Made by a program: the position numbers and the translations under genes. Below the pieces are notes generated by a model. The model saw only the letters and a program-made list of their open reading frames with translations, searched no databases and was not told the DNA's origin. Below, piece by piece: positions 30,352-42,693 of a DNA stretch of 64,000 bases; position 1 is the stretch's first letter; each line of letters starts with the position of its first letter. The DNA is from Staphylococcus durrellii (GTDB lineage Bacteria; Bacillota; Bacilli; Staphylococcales; Staphylococcaceae): NCBI RefSeq assembly GCF_015594545.1, contig NZ_JADIIO010000001.1, forward strand, positions 2,170,001 to 2,234,000, read 5' to 3'.

Positions 30352-32451
30352 TTAACTTCTATTGCTAGGATCGTTTGGGTCACTTGGATTACTAGGTTTA
30401 TCTATGTTTGGTGCTTGTTCATGACCAGTTTGTTCATCATGTTGTTGATCATCGCTAGCATTTTCGTCGTTGTCTTTATCCTCTCGATTTTGTTGTTCGT
30501 CTTTATTCGTTAATTCATGTTGTTCCTCACGGATGTCATCATAAGATTTACCATATTTTCCTTCTTGGAAATCTGGATCTTCTTTGTCAGCAACTTTCGC
30601 CTCATCATAATTAACTTCTGGTAATACACCATCGTTAAATAATGATTTAATTTGCTCAGCAACTAATGTTTCTTCAGTTAGTAATGTTTTAGCAATTAAT
30701 TCTAATTGTGATTTGTGTTCTAATAAGATTTCTTTTGCACGTGCATATTGTTCTTTCACAATACGTTGAACTTCTTTGTCAATTTCATATGCGATTTGAC
30801 CAGAGTATTCTGTTTCGCCTTGCATATCTTTACCTAAGAACACTTGTCCGCCACTACCACTAGAGAATTGTAATGGTCCAAGTTTTTCACTCATACCATA
30901 TTCAGTAACCATCTTACGCGCAATTTGAGTAGCACGTTCAAAGTCATTTGATGCACCTGTTGATACTTCATTGAAGTTAATGTCTTCAGAAACACGTCCA
31001 CCAAGTAAACCACAAATTTTATCGAGTAATTCTGGCTCTGTCATTAAGAAGCGATCCTGTTTAGGTAACATCATTGCATATCCACCAGCTTGACCACGTG
31101 GCACGATTGTAACTTTGTGCACCACTTCGGCTTCGTCTAATACCATACCTATAATTGTATGTCCTGCCTCATGGTGTGCCACAATGTTTCTTTCTTTTTC
31201 GGAAATAACACGTGATTTTTTAGCTGGCCCTGCAATAACACGGTCTGTTGCTTCTTCTATGTCACGCATATCAATTTTCTTCTTACCTTCACGTACAGCA
31301 ATTAATGAAGCTTCGTTTAATAAGTTTTCTAAATCTGCACCAGAAAAACCAGGTGTTCTTTGAGAAATTGCTTTTAAGTCTACGGTTTCATCAAGAGGTT
31401 TATTTTTTGCGTGAACATGCAGAATTGCTTCACGGCCTTTAACATCTGGGCGACCAACTTGAATTTGTCTATCGAAACGCCCAGGACGTAATAATGCCGG
31501 GTCTAAAATGTCAGGTCTGTTAGTAGCGGCAATCATAATAATACCTTCATTCTCACCAAAACCGTCCATTTCAACTAATAATTGGTTAAGTGTTTGTTCA
31601 CGTTCATCGTGACCGCCACCGACACCTGCACCACGTTGACGTCCAACCGCATCAATTTCGTCAATGAAAATGATACATGGTGCATTTTTCTTAGCATTCT
31701 CGAATAAGTCACGTACACGGCTTGCACCAACACCAACAAACATCTCAACGAAGTCTGAACCACTGATTGAGAAGAATGGTGTGCCAGCTTCACCTGCAAC
31801 GGCACGGGCTAATAAAGTTTTACCTGTACCCGGTGGTCCTACTAACAAGACACCTTTAGGAATTCGTGATCCCATTTGTTTAAACTGCTTATTGTCTTTT
31901 AAGAAGTCTACGATTTCTATAAGTTCTTGTTTCTCTTCATCTGCACCGGCTACGTCTGCGAAGCGAACACGTTTATTTTGACTATCGTACATTTTTGCTT
32001 TGGATTTACCAAAGTTCATCATACGACCGCCACCGCCACCACCTTGTGCTTGGCTTAAGAAGAATATAAACAGTAACGCGATAATTAATACTGGAATTAA
32101 TGTAGTTAATATACTTACGAATACGCTTTGTTTTTCTTCTTCTTTAACTGTAAATTTTAAATCTTGTTGTTTTTGTGCTGTATCAGTAATTTTTTCTAAT
32201 TCTTTATTGTTGTTATATAGAATGGTTGAAGAATAATCTTCACCTTTATCGGTTTTACCACTTACCATATAAACATTTTGTTCTGGTTGTATTTTAAGTG
32301 ATTTCAACTCACCTTTATCAAGTTGTTTCACAAATTGATTATAAGTAAGTTTTTTCGGCATATTGCCATTTCCATTGAGCCATGAAAATAAACCAAAAAT
32401 TATAACGCCAATGATTGCGATAACTAGCACATTGCGAAAGGCTTTCTGCAT
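30352..32451 (-). CDS. ftsH: ATP-dependent zinc metalloprotease FtsH
   Basis: A 699-residue membrane protease that degrades unstable membrane and cytosolic proteins. It has two membrane segments (about 7-25 and 110-133) with an extracytoplasmic loop, then a Gly-rich linker. The AAA+ domain carries Walker A GPPGTGKT at 205-212, and the zinc site HEAGH is at 427-431. The last 70 residues are a hydrophilic D/N/Q/P-rich tail, typical of staphylococcal FtsH and variable in length. The start MQKAFRN is preceded by TAGGAGGAA. It is 254 bases downstream of hpt, so it may have its own promoter. Confidence 0.97.
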   Translation of the reverse strand: MQKAFRNVLVIAIIGVIIFGLFSWLNGNGNMPKKLTYNQFVKQLDKGELKSLKIQPEQNVYMVSGKTDKGEDYSSTILYNNNKELEKITDTAQKQQDLKFTVKEEEKQSVFVSILTTLIPVLIIALLFIFFLSQAQGGGGGGRMMNFGKSKAKMYDSQNKRVRFADVAGADEEKQELIEIVDFLKDNKQFKQMGSRIPKGVLLVGPPGTGKTLLARAVAGEAGTPFFSISGSDFVEMFVGVGASRVRDLFENAKKNAPCIIFIDEIDAVGRQRGAGVGGGHDEREQTLNQLLVEMDGFGENEGIIMIAATNRPDILDPALLRPGRFDRQIQVGRPDVKGREAILHVHAKNKPLDETVDLKAISQRTPGFSGADLENLLNEASLIAVREGKKKIDMRDIEEATDRVIAGPAKKSRVISEKERNIVAHHEAGHTIIGMVLDEAEVVHKVTIVPRGQAGGYAMMLPKQDRFLMTEPELLDKICGLLGGRVSEDINFNEVSTGASNDFERATQIARKMVTEYGMSEKLGPLQFSSGSGGQVFLGKDMQGETEYSGQIAYEIDKEVQRIVKEQYARAKEILLEHKSQLELIAKTLLTEETLVAEQIKSLFNDGVLPEVNYDEAKVADKEDPDFQEGKYGKSYDDIREEQHELTNKDEQQNREDKDNDENASDDQQHDEQTGHEQAPNIDKPSNPSDPNDPSNRS

Positions 32452-32705
32452 GCGTCATTTCCTCCTACTTCAATAATAAAACTAACAAAAATTGTAACAC
32501 AATAACACATTTAAAGGCTAGTATTTCAACTTTAGTGCTACGCTTACAACCCTTGTTACTTTAGTTTTTTAAATTTTAATATTCTAACAAATTACACACA
32601 TAATTTATGTAATACTTTTAGTAAATCTTGCACTTTTATTGCATTTTTTTCAAGGCCTGAACATCCAGTATATAACAACATTATTAAAGGATAAATTTTA
32701 TTGCC

Positions 32706-33251
32706 TTATTTTGCGTAAATTTCTGGTTTCAATGTACCAATGTAAGGTAGATTACGATATAGTTCTTTATAATCTAGACCATACCCTACTACAAATTCAT
32801 CAGGTATTTTCTTCCCAACATATTTTGCTTCAATATTTGCTTTACGACGATTAGGCTTGTCTAGTAATGTTACAATTTCTAACGAATTTACGCGACGAGA
32901 CTCTAATAATTCAGTTATTGACTTTAAAGTCGTCCCTGTTTCTAGTATATCTTCAATAATCAATACATCTTTACCTTCAATAGAAGAACTTAAGTCTTTT
33001 AAAATTTGTACCTCACCAGTAGACTCAATACCACCATGATAGCTTGATACATCCATAAAATCGATTGATAAATGTGTATCAATACGTTTAATTAAGTCAG
33101 TCATAAACATAATTGAGCCTTTTAATATACCAATACATACAAGTGGTTTATTTTGATAATCTTTTGTAAGTTGCATCCCTAAATCTTTACAAATTGATTG
33201 TATAACCTCTTCTGTAAGTAAAACTTCCTTCAAATCATCATGCATTTCCAT
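32706..33251 (-). CDS. hpt: Hypoxanthine phosphoribosyltransferase
   Basis: A protein of about 181 residues that salvages hypoxanthine and guanine with PRPP. The PRPP-binding motif VLIIEDILETGTTL is present. Three in-frame ATGs occur (33257, 33251, 33245). GGGAG is 6 bases before the middle one, which I chose; the family usually begins at the third (MHDDLKEVLL). It overlaps the end of tilS by up to 14 bases, so the two are coupled, as in other Bacillales. Confidence 0.94.
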   Translation of the reverse strand: MEMHDDLKEVLLTEEVIQSICKDLGMQLTKDYQNKPLVCIGILKGSIMFMTDLIKRIDTHLSIDFMDVSSYHGGIESTGEVQILKDLSSSIEGKDVLIIEDILETGTTLKSITELLESRRVNSLEIVTLLDKPNRRKANIEAKYVGKKIPDEFVVGYGLDYKELYRNLPYIGTLKPEIYAK

Positions 33252-34536
33252 GTTCATCTCCCATATTTTTAATCTTCATTGTTTGCTTGTGACTGTCCTT
33301 TATAAATAAAGTGCCTACTGCAATAATTTCATTTTGTTGATTGATGATAATAGGTATTCGATTGCGTTCATGCGTCATAATTTTATGATCAATCATCAAT
33401 CTGCTTACCTTCTTATGACCTTCTACTCCATTTAGCTTAAACTTATCGCCGTTTTGTCGCGTTCGTACAATTAATGGGAATTGATGTTTTGGCATTGCTT
33501 TATTTATCTCGATACTATAGTATCCAAATTGATACATGTCTGGTTGAGAAATCGTTAAAGTTCTTAATTGCTGGCTATATTTTGCCATTATAATAAATTT
33601 ATCATATGCAATATGAATTATCCATTTATCCGATGAATATAATACTGATTGACTAACACTTTCGCTTAGTTGTCGTAACCAATCGTCATATGTTTTTTCT
33701 GAAAAGATTAACCCAGTTTGCAATTTTTTAAAAGCTTCATCAAGCACTGCTATTTGTAAAGACCTATTTAATGCATTGAATTCAGACCGTGAAATAGATA
33801 TGGCAGAACTCAAATGCTCATCTTTACTACTTTGCAAAAATACTTGAGCCATCGCTTGCAAATTAATTAATTGTTCGTCATGCCATTCTTTTAATTTAAG
33901 TAATTGGTGAGGATTGAGTTGCTCATTTTGCTCAATACTTGGCAACACACGATTGCGTATATCGTTACGAACATAGTCATTTAGAACATTCGTCTCATCT
34001 TCATAAAATGGAATATGATGTTGTAGCTGATAACTTATCAATTGTTGTTTAGCTACATTTAGTAATGGACGTACAATTTTATAGCCGTCTCTCCAACTTA
34101 CATTAGCTATGCCTAAGCTACTGCGCGTCGATTTACCTGTCATTAGCCGATAGAAGATAGTCTCAATTTGATCATCTTTGTGATGTGCAGTTAATAATAC
34201 ATCTGCATCTAACTCTTTCATTTGTTGATCAAACCAATTATAACGCAATGTTCTCGCGTCATTTTCAATACTTTTACCTTCATCGACCAAACTACTTAAA
34301 TCTAAAGTTGTTGTATATAGAGGAATATGCAAAGATTGACAATATTTTTTAATAAACTTTTCTTCTTCGGCTGAAGCAGCTCTTAATCCATGGTTAACAT
34401 GTAAACAACTAAGTTTCCTATAACCGGACTTCAAAGCATTGTTAAGTAAATGAAGCAATACCATACTATCTATACCTGTAGATACTGCTAGAACTATATG
34501 GCTATTTTCATTCCATTCAGTAGTATTTACTTCCAT
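33238..34536 (-). CDS. tilS: tRNA(Ile)-lysidine synthase
   Basis: A 432-residue N-type PP-loop ATPase that converts C34 of the CAU-anticodon tRNA-Ile to lysidine. The PP-loop reads VSTGIDSMVLL (residues about 18-28), with Thr in place of the usual Gly in SGGxDS; as I recall, S. aureus TilS has the same STGIDS. LLTAHHKDDQIET and DYVRNDIRNRVLP are further family motifs. A C-terminal TilS domain (FPLIVRTRQNGDKFKLNG) follows. It precedes hpt and ftsH. Confidence 0.93.
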   Translation of the reverse strand: MEVNTTEWNENSHIVLAVSTGIDSMVLLHLLNNALKSGYRKLSCLHVNHGLRAASAEEEKFIKKYCQSLHIPLYTTTLDLSSLVDEGKSIENDARTLRYNWFDQQMKELDADVLLTAHHKDDQIETIFYRLMTGKSTRSSLGIANVSWRDGYKIVRPLLNVAKQQLISYQLQHHIPFYEDETNVLNDYVRNDIRNRVLPSIEQNEQLNPHQLLKLKEWHDEQLINLQAMAQVFLQSSKDEHLSSAISISRSEFNALNRSLQIAVLDEAFKKLQTGLIFSEKTYDDWLRQLSESVSQSVLYSSDKWIIHIAYDKFIIMAKYSQQLRTLTISQPDMYQFGYYSIEINKAMPKHQFPLIVRTRQNGDKFKLNGVEGHKKVSRLMIDHKIMTHERNRIPIIINQQNEIIAVGTLFIKDSHKQTMKIKNMGDEHGNA

Positions 34537-34621
34537 TACTTACACCTCCTCACAACAACCTCACATCAAGGCACCATCCATATTCACTTAAATACTATCT
34601 TATATTGTACTATATTTTTAA

Positions 34622-34658
34622 ATAAAAATAGACTGTTCCTTCAATCAAGAAACAGTCT
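34622..34658 (-). terminator. Terminator after the S1-domain gene
   Basis: On the minus strand AGACTGTT...AACAGTCT is followed by ATTTTTATTT. It separates the mfd-to-yabR gene run from tilS. Confidence 0.85.
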
Positions 34659-34733
34659 GTGATTGTTAACGTTAAAGATAACTTCAAAGTCTATAAATTA
34701 ACTTTAACCTATATTGTAAACTTAAAATTTATA

Positions 34734-35132
34734 TTAACGTCTAGCTCCGCGTCCACCGCGTCTAGACTCAGTTTGACGTTTAATAGATGTGAGTTTATCT
34801 TCGCTATCTTTTAAGAAATTATTTAGTTTTTTCTCAAAATCTTCTGGTTTGGGTTGGTCTTGTTTATGACTCGGTTTATTTTGCGGTTTACGAGGTTGGT
34901 CTTTTGCTTTCTTAATAGAGAGACTGATTTTACCATCATCAGCAATTGTAAGTACTTTAACTTCAACTACATCCCCAACAGATAAATGATCTTCTACATT
35001 TTCAACATAGTTATCTGCCACTTCACTTATGTGAACTAAGCCACTTTTTCCTTCAGGTAGTTCAACGAATGCGCCGAACTTTTTAATACCAGTGACTTTA
35101 CCTTTAAGCTTATTTCCTACTTCGATTGACAT
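34734..35132 (-). CDS. S1 domain RNA-binding protein (YabR/CvfD type)
   Basis: A 132-residue protein with one S1 domain at about residues 5-72 (GNKLKGKVTGIKKFGAFVEL, GLVHISEVAD, DGKISLSIKKA) and a basic C-terminal tail ending RRGGRGARR. Such proteins bind RNA or ribosomes and can act as post-transcriptional regulators; the exact target is not readable from sequence. It follows divIC after 98 bases, the usual Bacillales order. Confidence 0.88.
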   Translation of the reverse strand: MSIEVGNKLKGKVTGIKKFGAFVELPEGKSGLVHISEVADNYVENVEDHLSVGDVVEVKVLTIADDGKISLSIKKAKDQPRKPQNKPSHKQDQPKPEDFEKKLNNFLKDSEDKLTSIKRQTESRRGGRGARR

Positions 35133-35230
35133 ATTGTAAATAAATCCTCCCGATTTGATTCGATTTTAATCTTATTATATTCCTGTTCACTGAATTTAAC
35201 AATAGTATTTGAATTAAATAAAAAAATTCT

Positions 35231-35629
35231 TTATTTATCTTGTTTAGATCCTTTTTCTTGCTGTTTTGACTTGTCACCAGGCAACTTAAATATCATTTCT
35301 CCGTCGTTACTTAAATAATAATCATCGCGCGCAACTTTCTCTATATAATCCTTGTTATTTAGGTTATTGAGTTCTTCTTTCAGTGCAAGTTCTTCATCTT
35401 GTTGCTTTTGATATTTTTGTTCTTTGTGTTGCCTTTCTACCGTTGCTTCGTCATTACTCTTCATTTGTGTGACAAGCATGATTGAGAGAATGATGATGAT
35501 TGCTACTAAAATACCACCAAACAAAGTAATTCGTTTACGTACAACACGGCGTCTTAAATTTTGCTTTTGCTTCTTCTTATTTTCGGAAGATGTATAAGTA
35601 TTGCCTATGTTTTCAACTTTTTTACTCAT
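35231..35629 (-). CDS. divIC: Cell division protein DivIC
   Basis: A 132-residue bitopic membrane protein of the divisome. A basic cytoplasmic N-terminus is followed by one transmembrane helix (ITLFGGILVAIIIILSIMLV, about 34-53). A coiled-coil region (about 58-95) is followed by the FtsB/DivIC-type YIEKVARDDYYLSNDGE segment. It pairs with FtsL and DivIB in septal peptidoglycan synthesis. It is 17 bases after the S4-domain gene, in one operon. Confidence 0.92.
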   Translation of the reverse strand: MSKKVENIGNTYTSSENKKKQKQNLRRRVVRKRITLFGGILVAIIIILSIMLVTQMKSNDEATVERQHKEQKYQKQQDEELALKEELNNLNNKDYIEKVARDDYYLSNDGEMIFKLPGDKSKQQEKGSKQDK

Positions 35630-35646
35630 AGCTTGCCACCTCCTTC

Positions 35647-35910
35647 TTATGATTCACTAATTTTCTCTTCTTTAATTAGCTCAAACATGCCTTTAGCATT
35701 TTCTTTTGTAGCATGTTCACTTAAGCCTGTAACTTTTATAGTAATCACTTTTTGACCAAATTTAATAATAAGTTCGTCATCAACTTTAACGTCTGTACCT
35801 GCTTTAGCTGTGACTCCATTCACCGAAATACGTCCTTGCTCACTAATTTCTTTTGCTAAGGTACGACGTTTTACTAATCTGGAAACTTTGAGATATTTAT
35901 CTAGTCTCAT
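35647..35910 (-). CDS. rqcP: S4-domain protein RqcP (ribosome-associated quality control)
   Basis: An 87-residue protein that is almost entirely an S4 RNA-binding fold (MRLDKYLKVSRLVKRRTLAK; GRISVNGVTAKAG). It belongs to the YabO/RqcP group, which helps RqcH add alanine tails on stalled 50S subunits. Members are sometimes labelled Hsp15-like. It overlaps the end of the mazG frame by 14 bases and is close to divIC. Confidence 0.88.
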   Translation of the reverse strand: MRLDKYLKVSRLVKRRTLAKEISEQGRISVNGVTAKAGTDVKVDDELIIKFGQKVITIKVTGLSEHATKENAKGMFELIKEEKISES

Positions 35911-37096
35911 CGTTTTTTCCTCCTTGTTCTAAATAGCGTTTTAGCGCCTCTTCATCTAACGTCATATTTTTGGTTTTATCATACATTTTCAAGAAATATT
36001 GCGCAAATACTTTCTCAAATTTAACACGTTCTTTTTTACCTTCTTTTGCTTTAGCGTCTGACCAAATTACTTTAAGATCTTCAACATCATTTACTTCTTC
36101 ATCACCAAATATATGTGGATGTCTACGTATCATTTTGTCTACTAAGCTATAAACAATTTCGTTAATATCTAAATAACCTTCTTTTTTGCCTATACTTGCA
36201 TGTAAAAGCACTTGCAATAGTATATCTCCAAGCTCTTCGATTATATGCCAATCGTCTTCATTATCAATTGCCTCAAATAATTCGAATGACTCTTCTAATA
36301 GGTAACGTTTTAATGAATCATGTGTTTGTTCTCTATCCCACGGACAACCAGCATTATCATCAACGAGTCTATCTATAATACTTGTAGCGAAATTAAAATC
36401 ACTATAATAATGTTCAGATTCTGTATCTTTAGGTATAAACACACTTGATAAATTAGTAAACGTATCTATATGATGATCCAATTCATATAGTGGCGTAGCG
36501 ATGACTTGCGCTTTATTTCCATGTGCGCCGTTAACGATATAGACTTCATGATCATCTTTATATAATTCCATTAATGTTACCTTCAAATCACCAGCAATCA
36601 TCGAACTATAAACTTGAGTTATTAAAACATGGTTACGCTTGTTTAATTGCTCAACCTCTAGCGATGTAGCATCTAACAATGTAAAGCCATCATTAGGATC
36701 TAACTTAACAGCTTCAAAAACATCGTCAATAAAACTTTTACCACCTAATACTTCTACTTCTATATCATCGTATTCTTGGACATAATTCAATAAAAGTGTA
36801 GTTGTCGTTTCCGCAACACGTGGGTGTCCTGGAACCGCGTAGACAACGTCTTGTTCATTCGCAAATGATAACAGTTGTCGAACAATTTCCTCGTATACCG
36901 CTTCAAATGAATCGTTTTCCTCATATATAACATCAAAACTATCAAACGTCAGCATATCTGACAATTCATCTATTACCGGATGTTCTTTAGTACGAGTATA
37001 AACTAGCGTTTGTTGTTGCAAAAACTTGTAAATCCCCAATGGAAGTTCATCTAAACCGTAATTTCCAAGTCCAACAATCGTAATTTTATGAGTCAT
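35897..37096 (-). CDS. mazG: MazG-family NTP pyrophosphohydrolase with tetrapyrrole-methylase-like domain (YabN)
   Basis: A 399-residue two-domain protein. The N-terminal half resembles a tetrapyrrole (corrin/porphyrin) methylase fold (ITIVGLGNYGLDELPLGIY). The C-terminal half is MazG, with CPWDREQTHDSLKRYLLEES near 265 and the acidic metal-binding EELGDILLQVLLHA. MazG enzymes hydrolyse noncanonical NTPs. This fusion is standard in Bacillales. Its start adjoins the stop of the flippase gene. Confidence 0.9.
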   Translation of the reverse strand: MTHKITIVGLGNYGLDELPLGIYKFLQQQTLVYTRTKEHPVIDELSDMLTFDSFDVIYEENDSFEAVYEEIVRQLLSFANEQDVVYAVPGHPRVAETTTTLLLNYVQEYDDIEVEVLGGKSFIDDVFEAVKLDPNDGFTLLDATSLEVEQLNKRNHVLITQVYSSMIAGDLKVTLMELYKDDHEVYIVNGAHGNKAQVIATPLYELDHHIDTFTNLSSVFIPKDTESEHYYSDFNFATSIIDRLVDDNAGCPWDREQTHDSLKRYLLEESFELFEAIDNEDDWHIIEELGDILLQVLLHASIGKKEGYLDINEIVYSLVDKMIRRHPHIFGDEEVNDVEDLKVIWSDAKAKEGKKERVKFEKVFAQYFLKMYDKTKNMTLDEEALKRYLEQGGKNDETR

Positions 37097-38622
37097 TAAC
37101 GTTTACCTCTCTTTATATGATAAATCTTATCTCCTAGTGGTAGGTGTTTTAATTCTCTATATTTAAATAGATTCATCCATATTATAGCACTGACCATTAC
37201 AATTATTCCTGCCATAGCAGAAAGTAATAGTTCTATTAAACCAGTCAAACGACCTGTAGTAGGTATGAGCCATAAAACAATTTGCACAACCACGCTCATT
37301 ATAATCATGGCGCCAATTAACTTTAGTAAAAACTGTTTTAAATTTGATAATCGATAAAACTTTTTGACATTTACATGCAAAATAATAGCTGTTATAACCA
37401 ACGATGCTACTGTCGCAATACTCGCACCTAACATTTGGATATATGGTATAAGTATAATATTGAGGCATGATTTAAGAATTAAACCAACAACACAACTAAT
37501 TAATATCGTTTTTTCTTGATTCATTACTTGTAACAATGACATTTCCATCATTATTAAAGATACACAAATTACAGTTAACATATAAACTGCAAGTGTGAAC
37601 GTCTCGCTATTATTTTCAAAAAACACTCTATTTAAAACTGGCAATAAATTAATTAAACCTATGCCTGCAGCGGCACTTATAAGCAATGTGATTTTTAATG
37701 AAGCATTAGTATAACGATTCATCAACACAAATTGTCCATGATTTTTAGCATTAGTCAATAATGGGATTAACACAAAACAAAATGTCGTTGTGACGATTAA
37801 CCCCATTTGAATAAACGAGGCTCCTCTGTCATACACACCTTTACTTGATATTGCATGTTGAAAGTCTAACCCATTTAGCTTAAGTGCATGAATAACCGTA
37901 AAACTATCGACAACTTGCCACAGAATAACAATAAGTTGGCTGACCGCAAAAACGATTATCGCTAAAGACAACTTTTTCCATTCTATCGGCTCATTCTTTA
38001 TCGTCATTTGGAATGGCTTGTGCAAAACTAAATATAGGCTAGACGCTAAAAATCCACATCCCGAACCTAAGATAGCTAATGTACCTGCTGCATAAATAGA
38101 CCAACCTTGATATGCAAACAAGGTTATAGCTGCCATTATAATCACAACGCGTACAACTTGTTCCACCACTTGTGAAATAGCAGGAATATTCATTTCTTGC
38201 TTACTTTGATAGTAGCCTCTTAGAACCCCTAGCGCACTAAAAAATATAAAACTAGCGCTTGCGGCACTTATCATTGGCGCTAAATTTACGTCTCCCATAA
38301 ATTTAGCTATCCATTTTGCACATGTAAATAATATTAGGAAAAATGCGACACACACACATTGCAATTTTATTAATACCGAGGCAAATTTAGCATCATTGCG
38401 TCCTGTACCAAATGTTTGAGTAAGGGCACTGGGTATGGCGTTCATTGATAAAATAACCCCTAGTGCTACAATGGGATAAATTTGTTGATACGCATATAAC
38501 CCCGAATCACCTAATACATTTTGATAAGGTACACGATAAATAGCACTTAATATTTTCACTACTATTAGTGCTATAGTAAGTACAATGACGCCATTAAATG
38601 CCGTATTAGACTTAGACTTCAT
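37096..38622 (-). CDS. Polysaccharide/lipid flippase-like membrane protein (SpoVB/MurJ family)
   Basis: A 508-residue MOP-superfamily protein with about 14 hydrophobic segments, starting at about residue 12. Relatives (SpoVB, YabM, MurJ/Amj-type) move lipid-linked cell-wall precursors; the actual substrate here is unknown. The N-terminal region [20 protein letters not shown] is characteristic. The frame overlaps the end of mfd by 11 bases, so it is cotranscribed. Confidence 0.88.
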   Translation of the reverse strand: MKSKSNTAFNGVIVLTIALIVVKILSAIYRVPYQNVLGDSGLYAYQQIYPIVALGVILSMNAIPSALTQTFGTGRNDAKFASVLIKLQCVCVAFFLILFTCAKWIAKFMGDVNLAPMISAASASFIFFSALGVLRGYYQSKQEMNIPAISQVVEQVVRVVIIMAAITLFAYQGWSIYAAGTLAILGSGCGFLASSLYLVLHKPFQMTIKNEPIEWKKLSLAIIVFAVSQLIVILWQVVDSFTVIHALKLNGLDFQHAISSKGVYDRGASFIQMGLIVTTTFCFVLIPLLTNAKNHGQFVLMNRYTNASLKITLLISAAAGIGLINLLPVLNRVFFENNSETFTLAVYMLTVICVSLIMMEMSLLQVMNQEKTILISCVVGLILKSCLNIILIPYIQMLGASIATVASLVITAIILHVNVKKFYRLSNLKQFLLKLIGAMIIMSVVVQIVLWLIPTTGRLTGLIELLLSAMAGIIVMVSAIIWMNLFKYRELKHLPLGDKIYHIKRGKR

Positions 38623-41600
38623 CCTTAATTACCATACTTTCTTCCAAGCATTTCGCTAAAAATTTAAGATTTTCAAACCATTGTTTTGATTTGTTTAATG
38701 TTACTTTCATTTTACCATCTTGAACGCCAACTTTCATTGCACGCCCTAATGGTTGTGTTTGTTTAAACAATGATTCTCCATCTATGTCTTCTGTACCTTT
38801 TTCAGACAGGTAAATTTCTATCAGTTTACCTCTATCTTTAATGAGCGTAACACCAGCATGTAAAGCATGTATTTTAATTTCCATCATATCTAATAACCGT
38901 TCTACTTCTGCAGGATATTCATTAAAACGATCGATAAGTTCATCTTTAATATCAATAAGTTGTGTTTCGGAGTCAATTTTTCTTAATTTCTTATATATTT
39001 CAATTTTAGCTTGTTCGTTTTGAATGTATTCAGCAGGTAAATAAGCGTCGATATTTAATTCTATTTCCACTTCTGGTGCATCGTTTTGTTCAGGTGATAT
39101 GCCTCGTTTTTCATTAACTGCTTCTTCCAACATTTGAGAATATAAATCAAAACCTACTGAATCAATAAAGCCGTGCTGTTGTTTACCTAGTAAATTACCT
39201 GCACCACGAATATTTAAGTCGCGCATCGCAATCTTAAAGCCAGAACCTAACTCTGTAAATTCTTTAATAGCTTGCAATCTATCTTCAGCTGTTTCAGTAA
39301 GCACTTTATTAGCCGGGTGTAAGAAGTAAGCATAGCCAATACGACTAGAGCGCCCTACTCTTCCTCTTAATTGATACAATTGACTCAGGCCAAATCGATC
39401 AGCTTCTTCAATAATTAAAGTGTTGGCATTTGGTACATCTACCCCTGTTTCAATAATTGTTGTCGTGACTAAAATATCGTATTCATGATTTATAAAGCCA
39501 ATCATCGTTTCTTCTAAATCACGTTCAGTCATTTGACCATGCGCAACACCAATAGATGCATCAGGCATTAGCATTTGTAATTGTTCGCGTTTTTCATATA
39601 TAGACTGTACTTTGTTATATAAATAAAATACTTGACCATCTCTCGACAATTCACGCTCAAGAGCCTCTTTTATAAAGTTAGAATTCTGCTCTAATACATA
39701 GGTCTGAACAGGGAACCTATTTTCAGGCGGCGTCTCAATTACAGATAGGTCACGTACGCCTAGCATACTCATATGCAACGTTCTCGGAATCGGTGTGGCC
39801 GTCAACGTAAGTACATCGACGTTTGTCTTTAATGATTTAATACGTTCCTTATGTCTAACGCCAAAACGTTGCTCTTCATCAACTATTAATAGCCCTAAAT
39901 CTTTATAAACAATATCTTTACCTAGTAATTTATGTGTACCTACAACAATATCTACTTTACCTGATTTCAAGCCCTCTTTGACTTCTTTAATCTCTTTGGT
40001 AGTTCTGAAGCGACTAATGAGTTCTACATCTATAGGAAAGTCTTGCATTCTTTCAATTAAGGTTTCGTAATGTTGTTGAGCTAAAATGGTTGTCGGTACT
40101 AAGAAAGCTACTTGCTTACCTTCTAAAATCGCTTTGAATGCTGCTCGTACAGCGACTTCAGTCTTACCATAACCAACGTCACCACATAGCAATCTATCCA
40201 TCGGTTTTTGTTGTTCCATATCGCCTTTGATTTCAACAATTGATTTCGCCTGATCGGGCGTTAATTCGTATGGAAAATCTAATTCAAAGTCGTTTTGTTC
40301 TGCGCTATCAGGTCCATATTGATAGCCTACAGACATTTCACGTTCTTTATATAATTCAATTAATTCATCTGCGATATCTTCGACGCTCTGTTGCACTTTA
40401 GCTTTTGTTTTTTTCCATTCGGTACCACCAAGCTTGTTAAGTCTTGGCATTTTATCTTCAGACGCAACATATTTTTGAACCTGATCCATTTGATCTACAG
40501 GAACAAATAACTGGTCAGTTCCTTTGTATTGCAACTTAATATAATCCTTGTGTACTCCAGCAACTTCTAAAGTTTCAACACCTAAATATCTACCTACACC
40601 ATGATGAACGTGAACGACATAATCTCCGGCTTTTAAATCTTGATAGGATTTAATTTTTTCAGCGTTAGTTAATGTCTTTTGTTGCTTACGCTTTTTCTTT
40701 TGTTGCGATTTAAATAATTCTCTTTCAGTTACTACTACTAATTGCATATACGGAAGTTCAAAACCTTCAGACAAGCTACCTTCAGTAATGATAGCACGTC
40801 CGCCCTGTATATCATTTTCGGCAATATCTACAAAGGTAGGGATATGCATTTCATTTAACATTGATTGAATTCTTTCTTTTTTCGTTTCTGTTTCAGCTAA
40901 TACGACGATAGTATAGTCATTGGCAATGTAACGTTGAAATTCTGAACGCATAATGTCATATTGCCCATAAAATTGTTGTACAGGTTTACAAGAAAATTTA
41001 ATAATATCTTGTAGTTTTACAGACATTGTTGCCGTAAATAATGTGAAATAAGCAACTGGATGTTTTTTTAGTAACGTATCAAAATTTTGATACTCTAGAA
41101 AACTTTGCCCAATAAACCCTTTCCCACTTTCAATTAAGTTTTGCATAAAATCATCAACTTCAGTAGTTAACGTTTCTTCTGTTTCTTTAATTCTGTTATA
41201 TTCATCTACCGCTACGATAGCATCTTGTTGGAAATAATCTATGATTGTCGCAGGTTGTTCATACATAAATGCAACTAGTCTTCTCATAACTTGATGGTCA
41301 AATAATGATGTTTCAAATAATTTAAAGCTATCGTATGTTTCTTTAATATCATTACGTACTGACTTATCAATTTTTGGTCGGGTCTCTTGGTAAGCTTCAG
41401 TTAATTTCTCTTTTGTATGTTTAATAACTTCATCAGTAATTATATAATCACTAGCCGTAGTAATATTAACTTTTTCCATATTGTCGTTGGACCTTTGCGA
41501 TTCAACATCAAAATTTCTGATAGAATCTATTTCCGTATCAAATAATTCAACCCTAACTGGTTCTCCAATTAAAGGATAAATATCGACTATGCCACCACGT

Positions 41601-42124
41601 AGTGAAAATTCACCAATATGTGATACGACACTTTCACGTCTATAACCCATATTTACTAACTTAGTCAATAAATCATCTACATCTATATCTTCACCGACAG
41701 ATAATGTTATTTGATGTGATTGCCATAATTCTACTGGTGTTAGCCATTTTTTCAATCCATTTAACGGCACGATAAATAAGCCTCTCTCATTTTGAGATAG
41801 TGCAGTTAAAGTACGTACACGTTCACTCATAAATTGAGGGCTTTGCGTAGAAAACTCTTCCGTCATAATGTCTTGCATTGGATATTTGTAAACATCGTTT
41901 GCATCAACAAATTGTAATATATCCGCTTCTAACTTCTCTGCTTGATATAAATTATTCGTAACGACTAATAATTGTTGTTTACTTTCCATAAATTTCTCGG
42001 CAATAATCGTAGCTTTAGCTGAAGCCGACAAACCTGTCACTAAAATATTATCCTTACCAAATACTTCGTTTAATTCCTGATAACGTTTGTCTTTGTTTAT
42101 ATAATCTGTAATTATTGATTTCAA
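38612..42124 (-). CDS. mfd: Transcription-repair coupling factor
   Basis: A 1,170-residue ATP-driven translocase that removes stalled RNA polymerase from DNA lesions and recruits UvrA. The N-terminal UvrB-like module ([12 protein letters not shown]) is followed by the RNA polymerase interaction (CarD-like) domain, [18 protein letters not shown], at about 500. The helicase motor has [13 protein letters not shown] (Walker A) and DEEQRFG (box II), and a TRCF domain lies at the end. It overlaps pth by 4 bases. Confidence 0.97.
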   Translation of the reverse strand: MKSIITDYINKDKRYQELNEVFGKDNILVTGLSASAKATIIAEKFMESKQQLLVVTNNLYQAEKLEADILQFVDANDVYKYPMQDIMTEEFSTQSPQFMSERVRTLTALSQNERGLFIVPLNGLKKWLTPVELWQSHQITLSVGEDIDVDDLLTKLVNMGYRRESVVSHIGEFSLRGGIVDIYPLIGEPVRVELFDTEIDSIRNFDVESQRSNDNMEKVNITTASDYIITDEVIKHTKEKLTEAYQETRPKIDKSVRNDIKETYDSFKLFETSLFDHQVMRRLVAFMYEQPATIIDYFQQDAIVAVDEYNRIKETEETLTTEVDDFMQNLIESGKGFIGQSFLEYQNFDTLLKKHPVAYFTLFTATMSVKLQDIIKFSCKPVQQFYGQYDIMRSEFQRYIANDYTIVVLAETETKKERIQSMLNEMHIPTFVDIAENDIQGGRAIITEGSLSEGFELPYMQLVVVTERELFKSQQKKKRKQQKTLTNAEKIKSYQDLKAGDYVVHVHHGVGRYLGVETLEVAGVHKDYIKLQYKGTDQLFVPVDQMDQVQKYVASEDKMPRLNKLGGTEWKKTKAKVQQSVEDIADELIELYKEREMSVGYQYGPDSAEQNDFELDFPYELTPDQAKSIVEIKGDMEQQKPMDRLLCGDVGYGKTEVAVRAAFKAILEGKQVAFLVPTTILAQQHYETLIERMQDFPIDVELISRFRTTKEIKEVKEGLKSGKVDIVVGTHKLLGKDIVYKDLGLLIVDEEQRFGVRHKERIKSLKTNVDVLTLTATPIPRTLHMSMLGVRDLSVIETPPENRFPVQTYVLEQNSNFIKEALERELSRDGQVFYLYNKVQSIYEKREQLQMLMPDASIGVAHGQMTERDLEETMIGFINHEYDILVTTTIIETGVDVPNANTLIIEEADRFGLSQLYQLRGRVGRSSRIGYAYFLHPANKVLTETAEDRLQAIKEFTELGSGFKIAMRDLNIRGAGNLLGKQQHGFIDSVGFDLYSQMLEEAVNEKRGISPEQNDAPEVEIELNIDAYLPAEYIQNEQAKIEIYKKLRKIDSETQLIDIKDELIDRFNEYPAEVERLLDMMEIKIHALHAGVTLIKDRGKLIEIYLSEKGTEDIDGESLFKQTQPLGRAMKVGVQDGKMKVTLNKSKQWFENLKFLAKCLEESMVIKDEV

Positions 42125-42693
42125 TTGACATCACCGTTGTATTCATTCATCACTTGATCGAATCGTGAAGTTTCTATAAATGCTTCCACTGCTCGAGCAG
42201 CATGTTCAATAACCTTTTCCATAGTAACCATTTCTTGTTTAGAAAATTTCTGTAATACATAATCCGGAACTGACATACCACCGCTTGGTCTATCTACTCC
42301 GATACGCACTCTTTTAAATTGATCGGTGCCTAGCATTTTAATGATTGATTTCATACCGTTATGACCACCAGCACTCCCTTTTTGTCTAAGTCTTATTTCG
42401 CCTTGAGGCAAATCTAAGTCATCATATAATACTAACAAATCGTCTATATCTATATCATAATAATTCATTAAAGGAGCAACTGCTTCCCCAGATAAATTCA
42501 TCAGTGTTAAAGGCTCTATAAACATAACTTTTTCTTGATTGAGACGCTCAATTGTATATGCGCCTTTAAACTTCTGTTTGTCTAAAGAAAATTTGTTACG
42601 GTCTAAGATATAATCTATCACTTCGAATCCAATATTGTGTCGCGTAGATTCAAAACGTTTACCTATATTCCCAAGGCCAACAATACATTTCAT
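42121..42693 (-). CDS. pth: Peptidyl-tRNA hydrolase
   Basis: A 190-residue enzyme that releases tRNA from prematurely dropped peptidyl-tRNA. Catalytic His is in [10 protein letters not shown] (about residue 20), and [20 protein letters not shown] is the conserved core. I chose the ATG at 42693, with GGAGG 7 bases upstream; the longer open frame adds 8 unlikely residues. It is downstream of rplY after a terminator and starts the pth-mfd-flippase-mazG-rqcP-divIC run. Confidence 0.95.
   Translation of the reverse strand: MKCIVGLGNIGKRFESTRHNIGFEVIDYILDRNKFSLDKQKFKGAYTIERLNQEKVMFIEPLTLMNLSGEAVAPLMNYYDIDIDDLLVLYDDLDLPQGEIRLRQKGSAGGHNGMKSIIKMLGTDQFKRVRIGVDRPSGGMSVPDYVLQKFSKQEMVTMEKVIEHAARAVEAFIETSRFDQVMNEYNGDVN

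Noticed and set aside
33238..34536. STGIDS in TilS as a damaged PP-loop
   Set aside because: The rest of the enzyme is intact and S. aureus TilS, as I recall, has the same variant, so it is not a loss of function.
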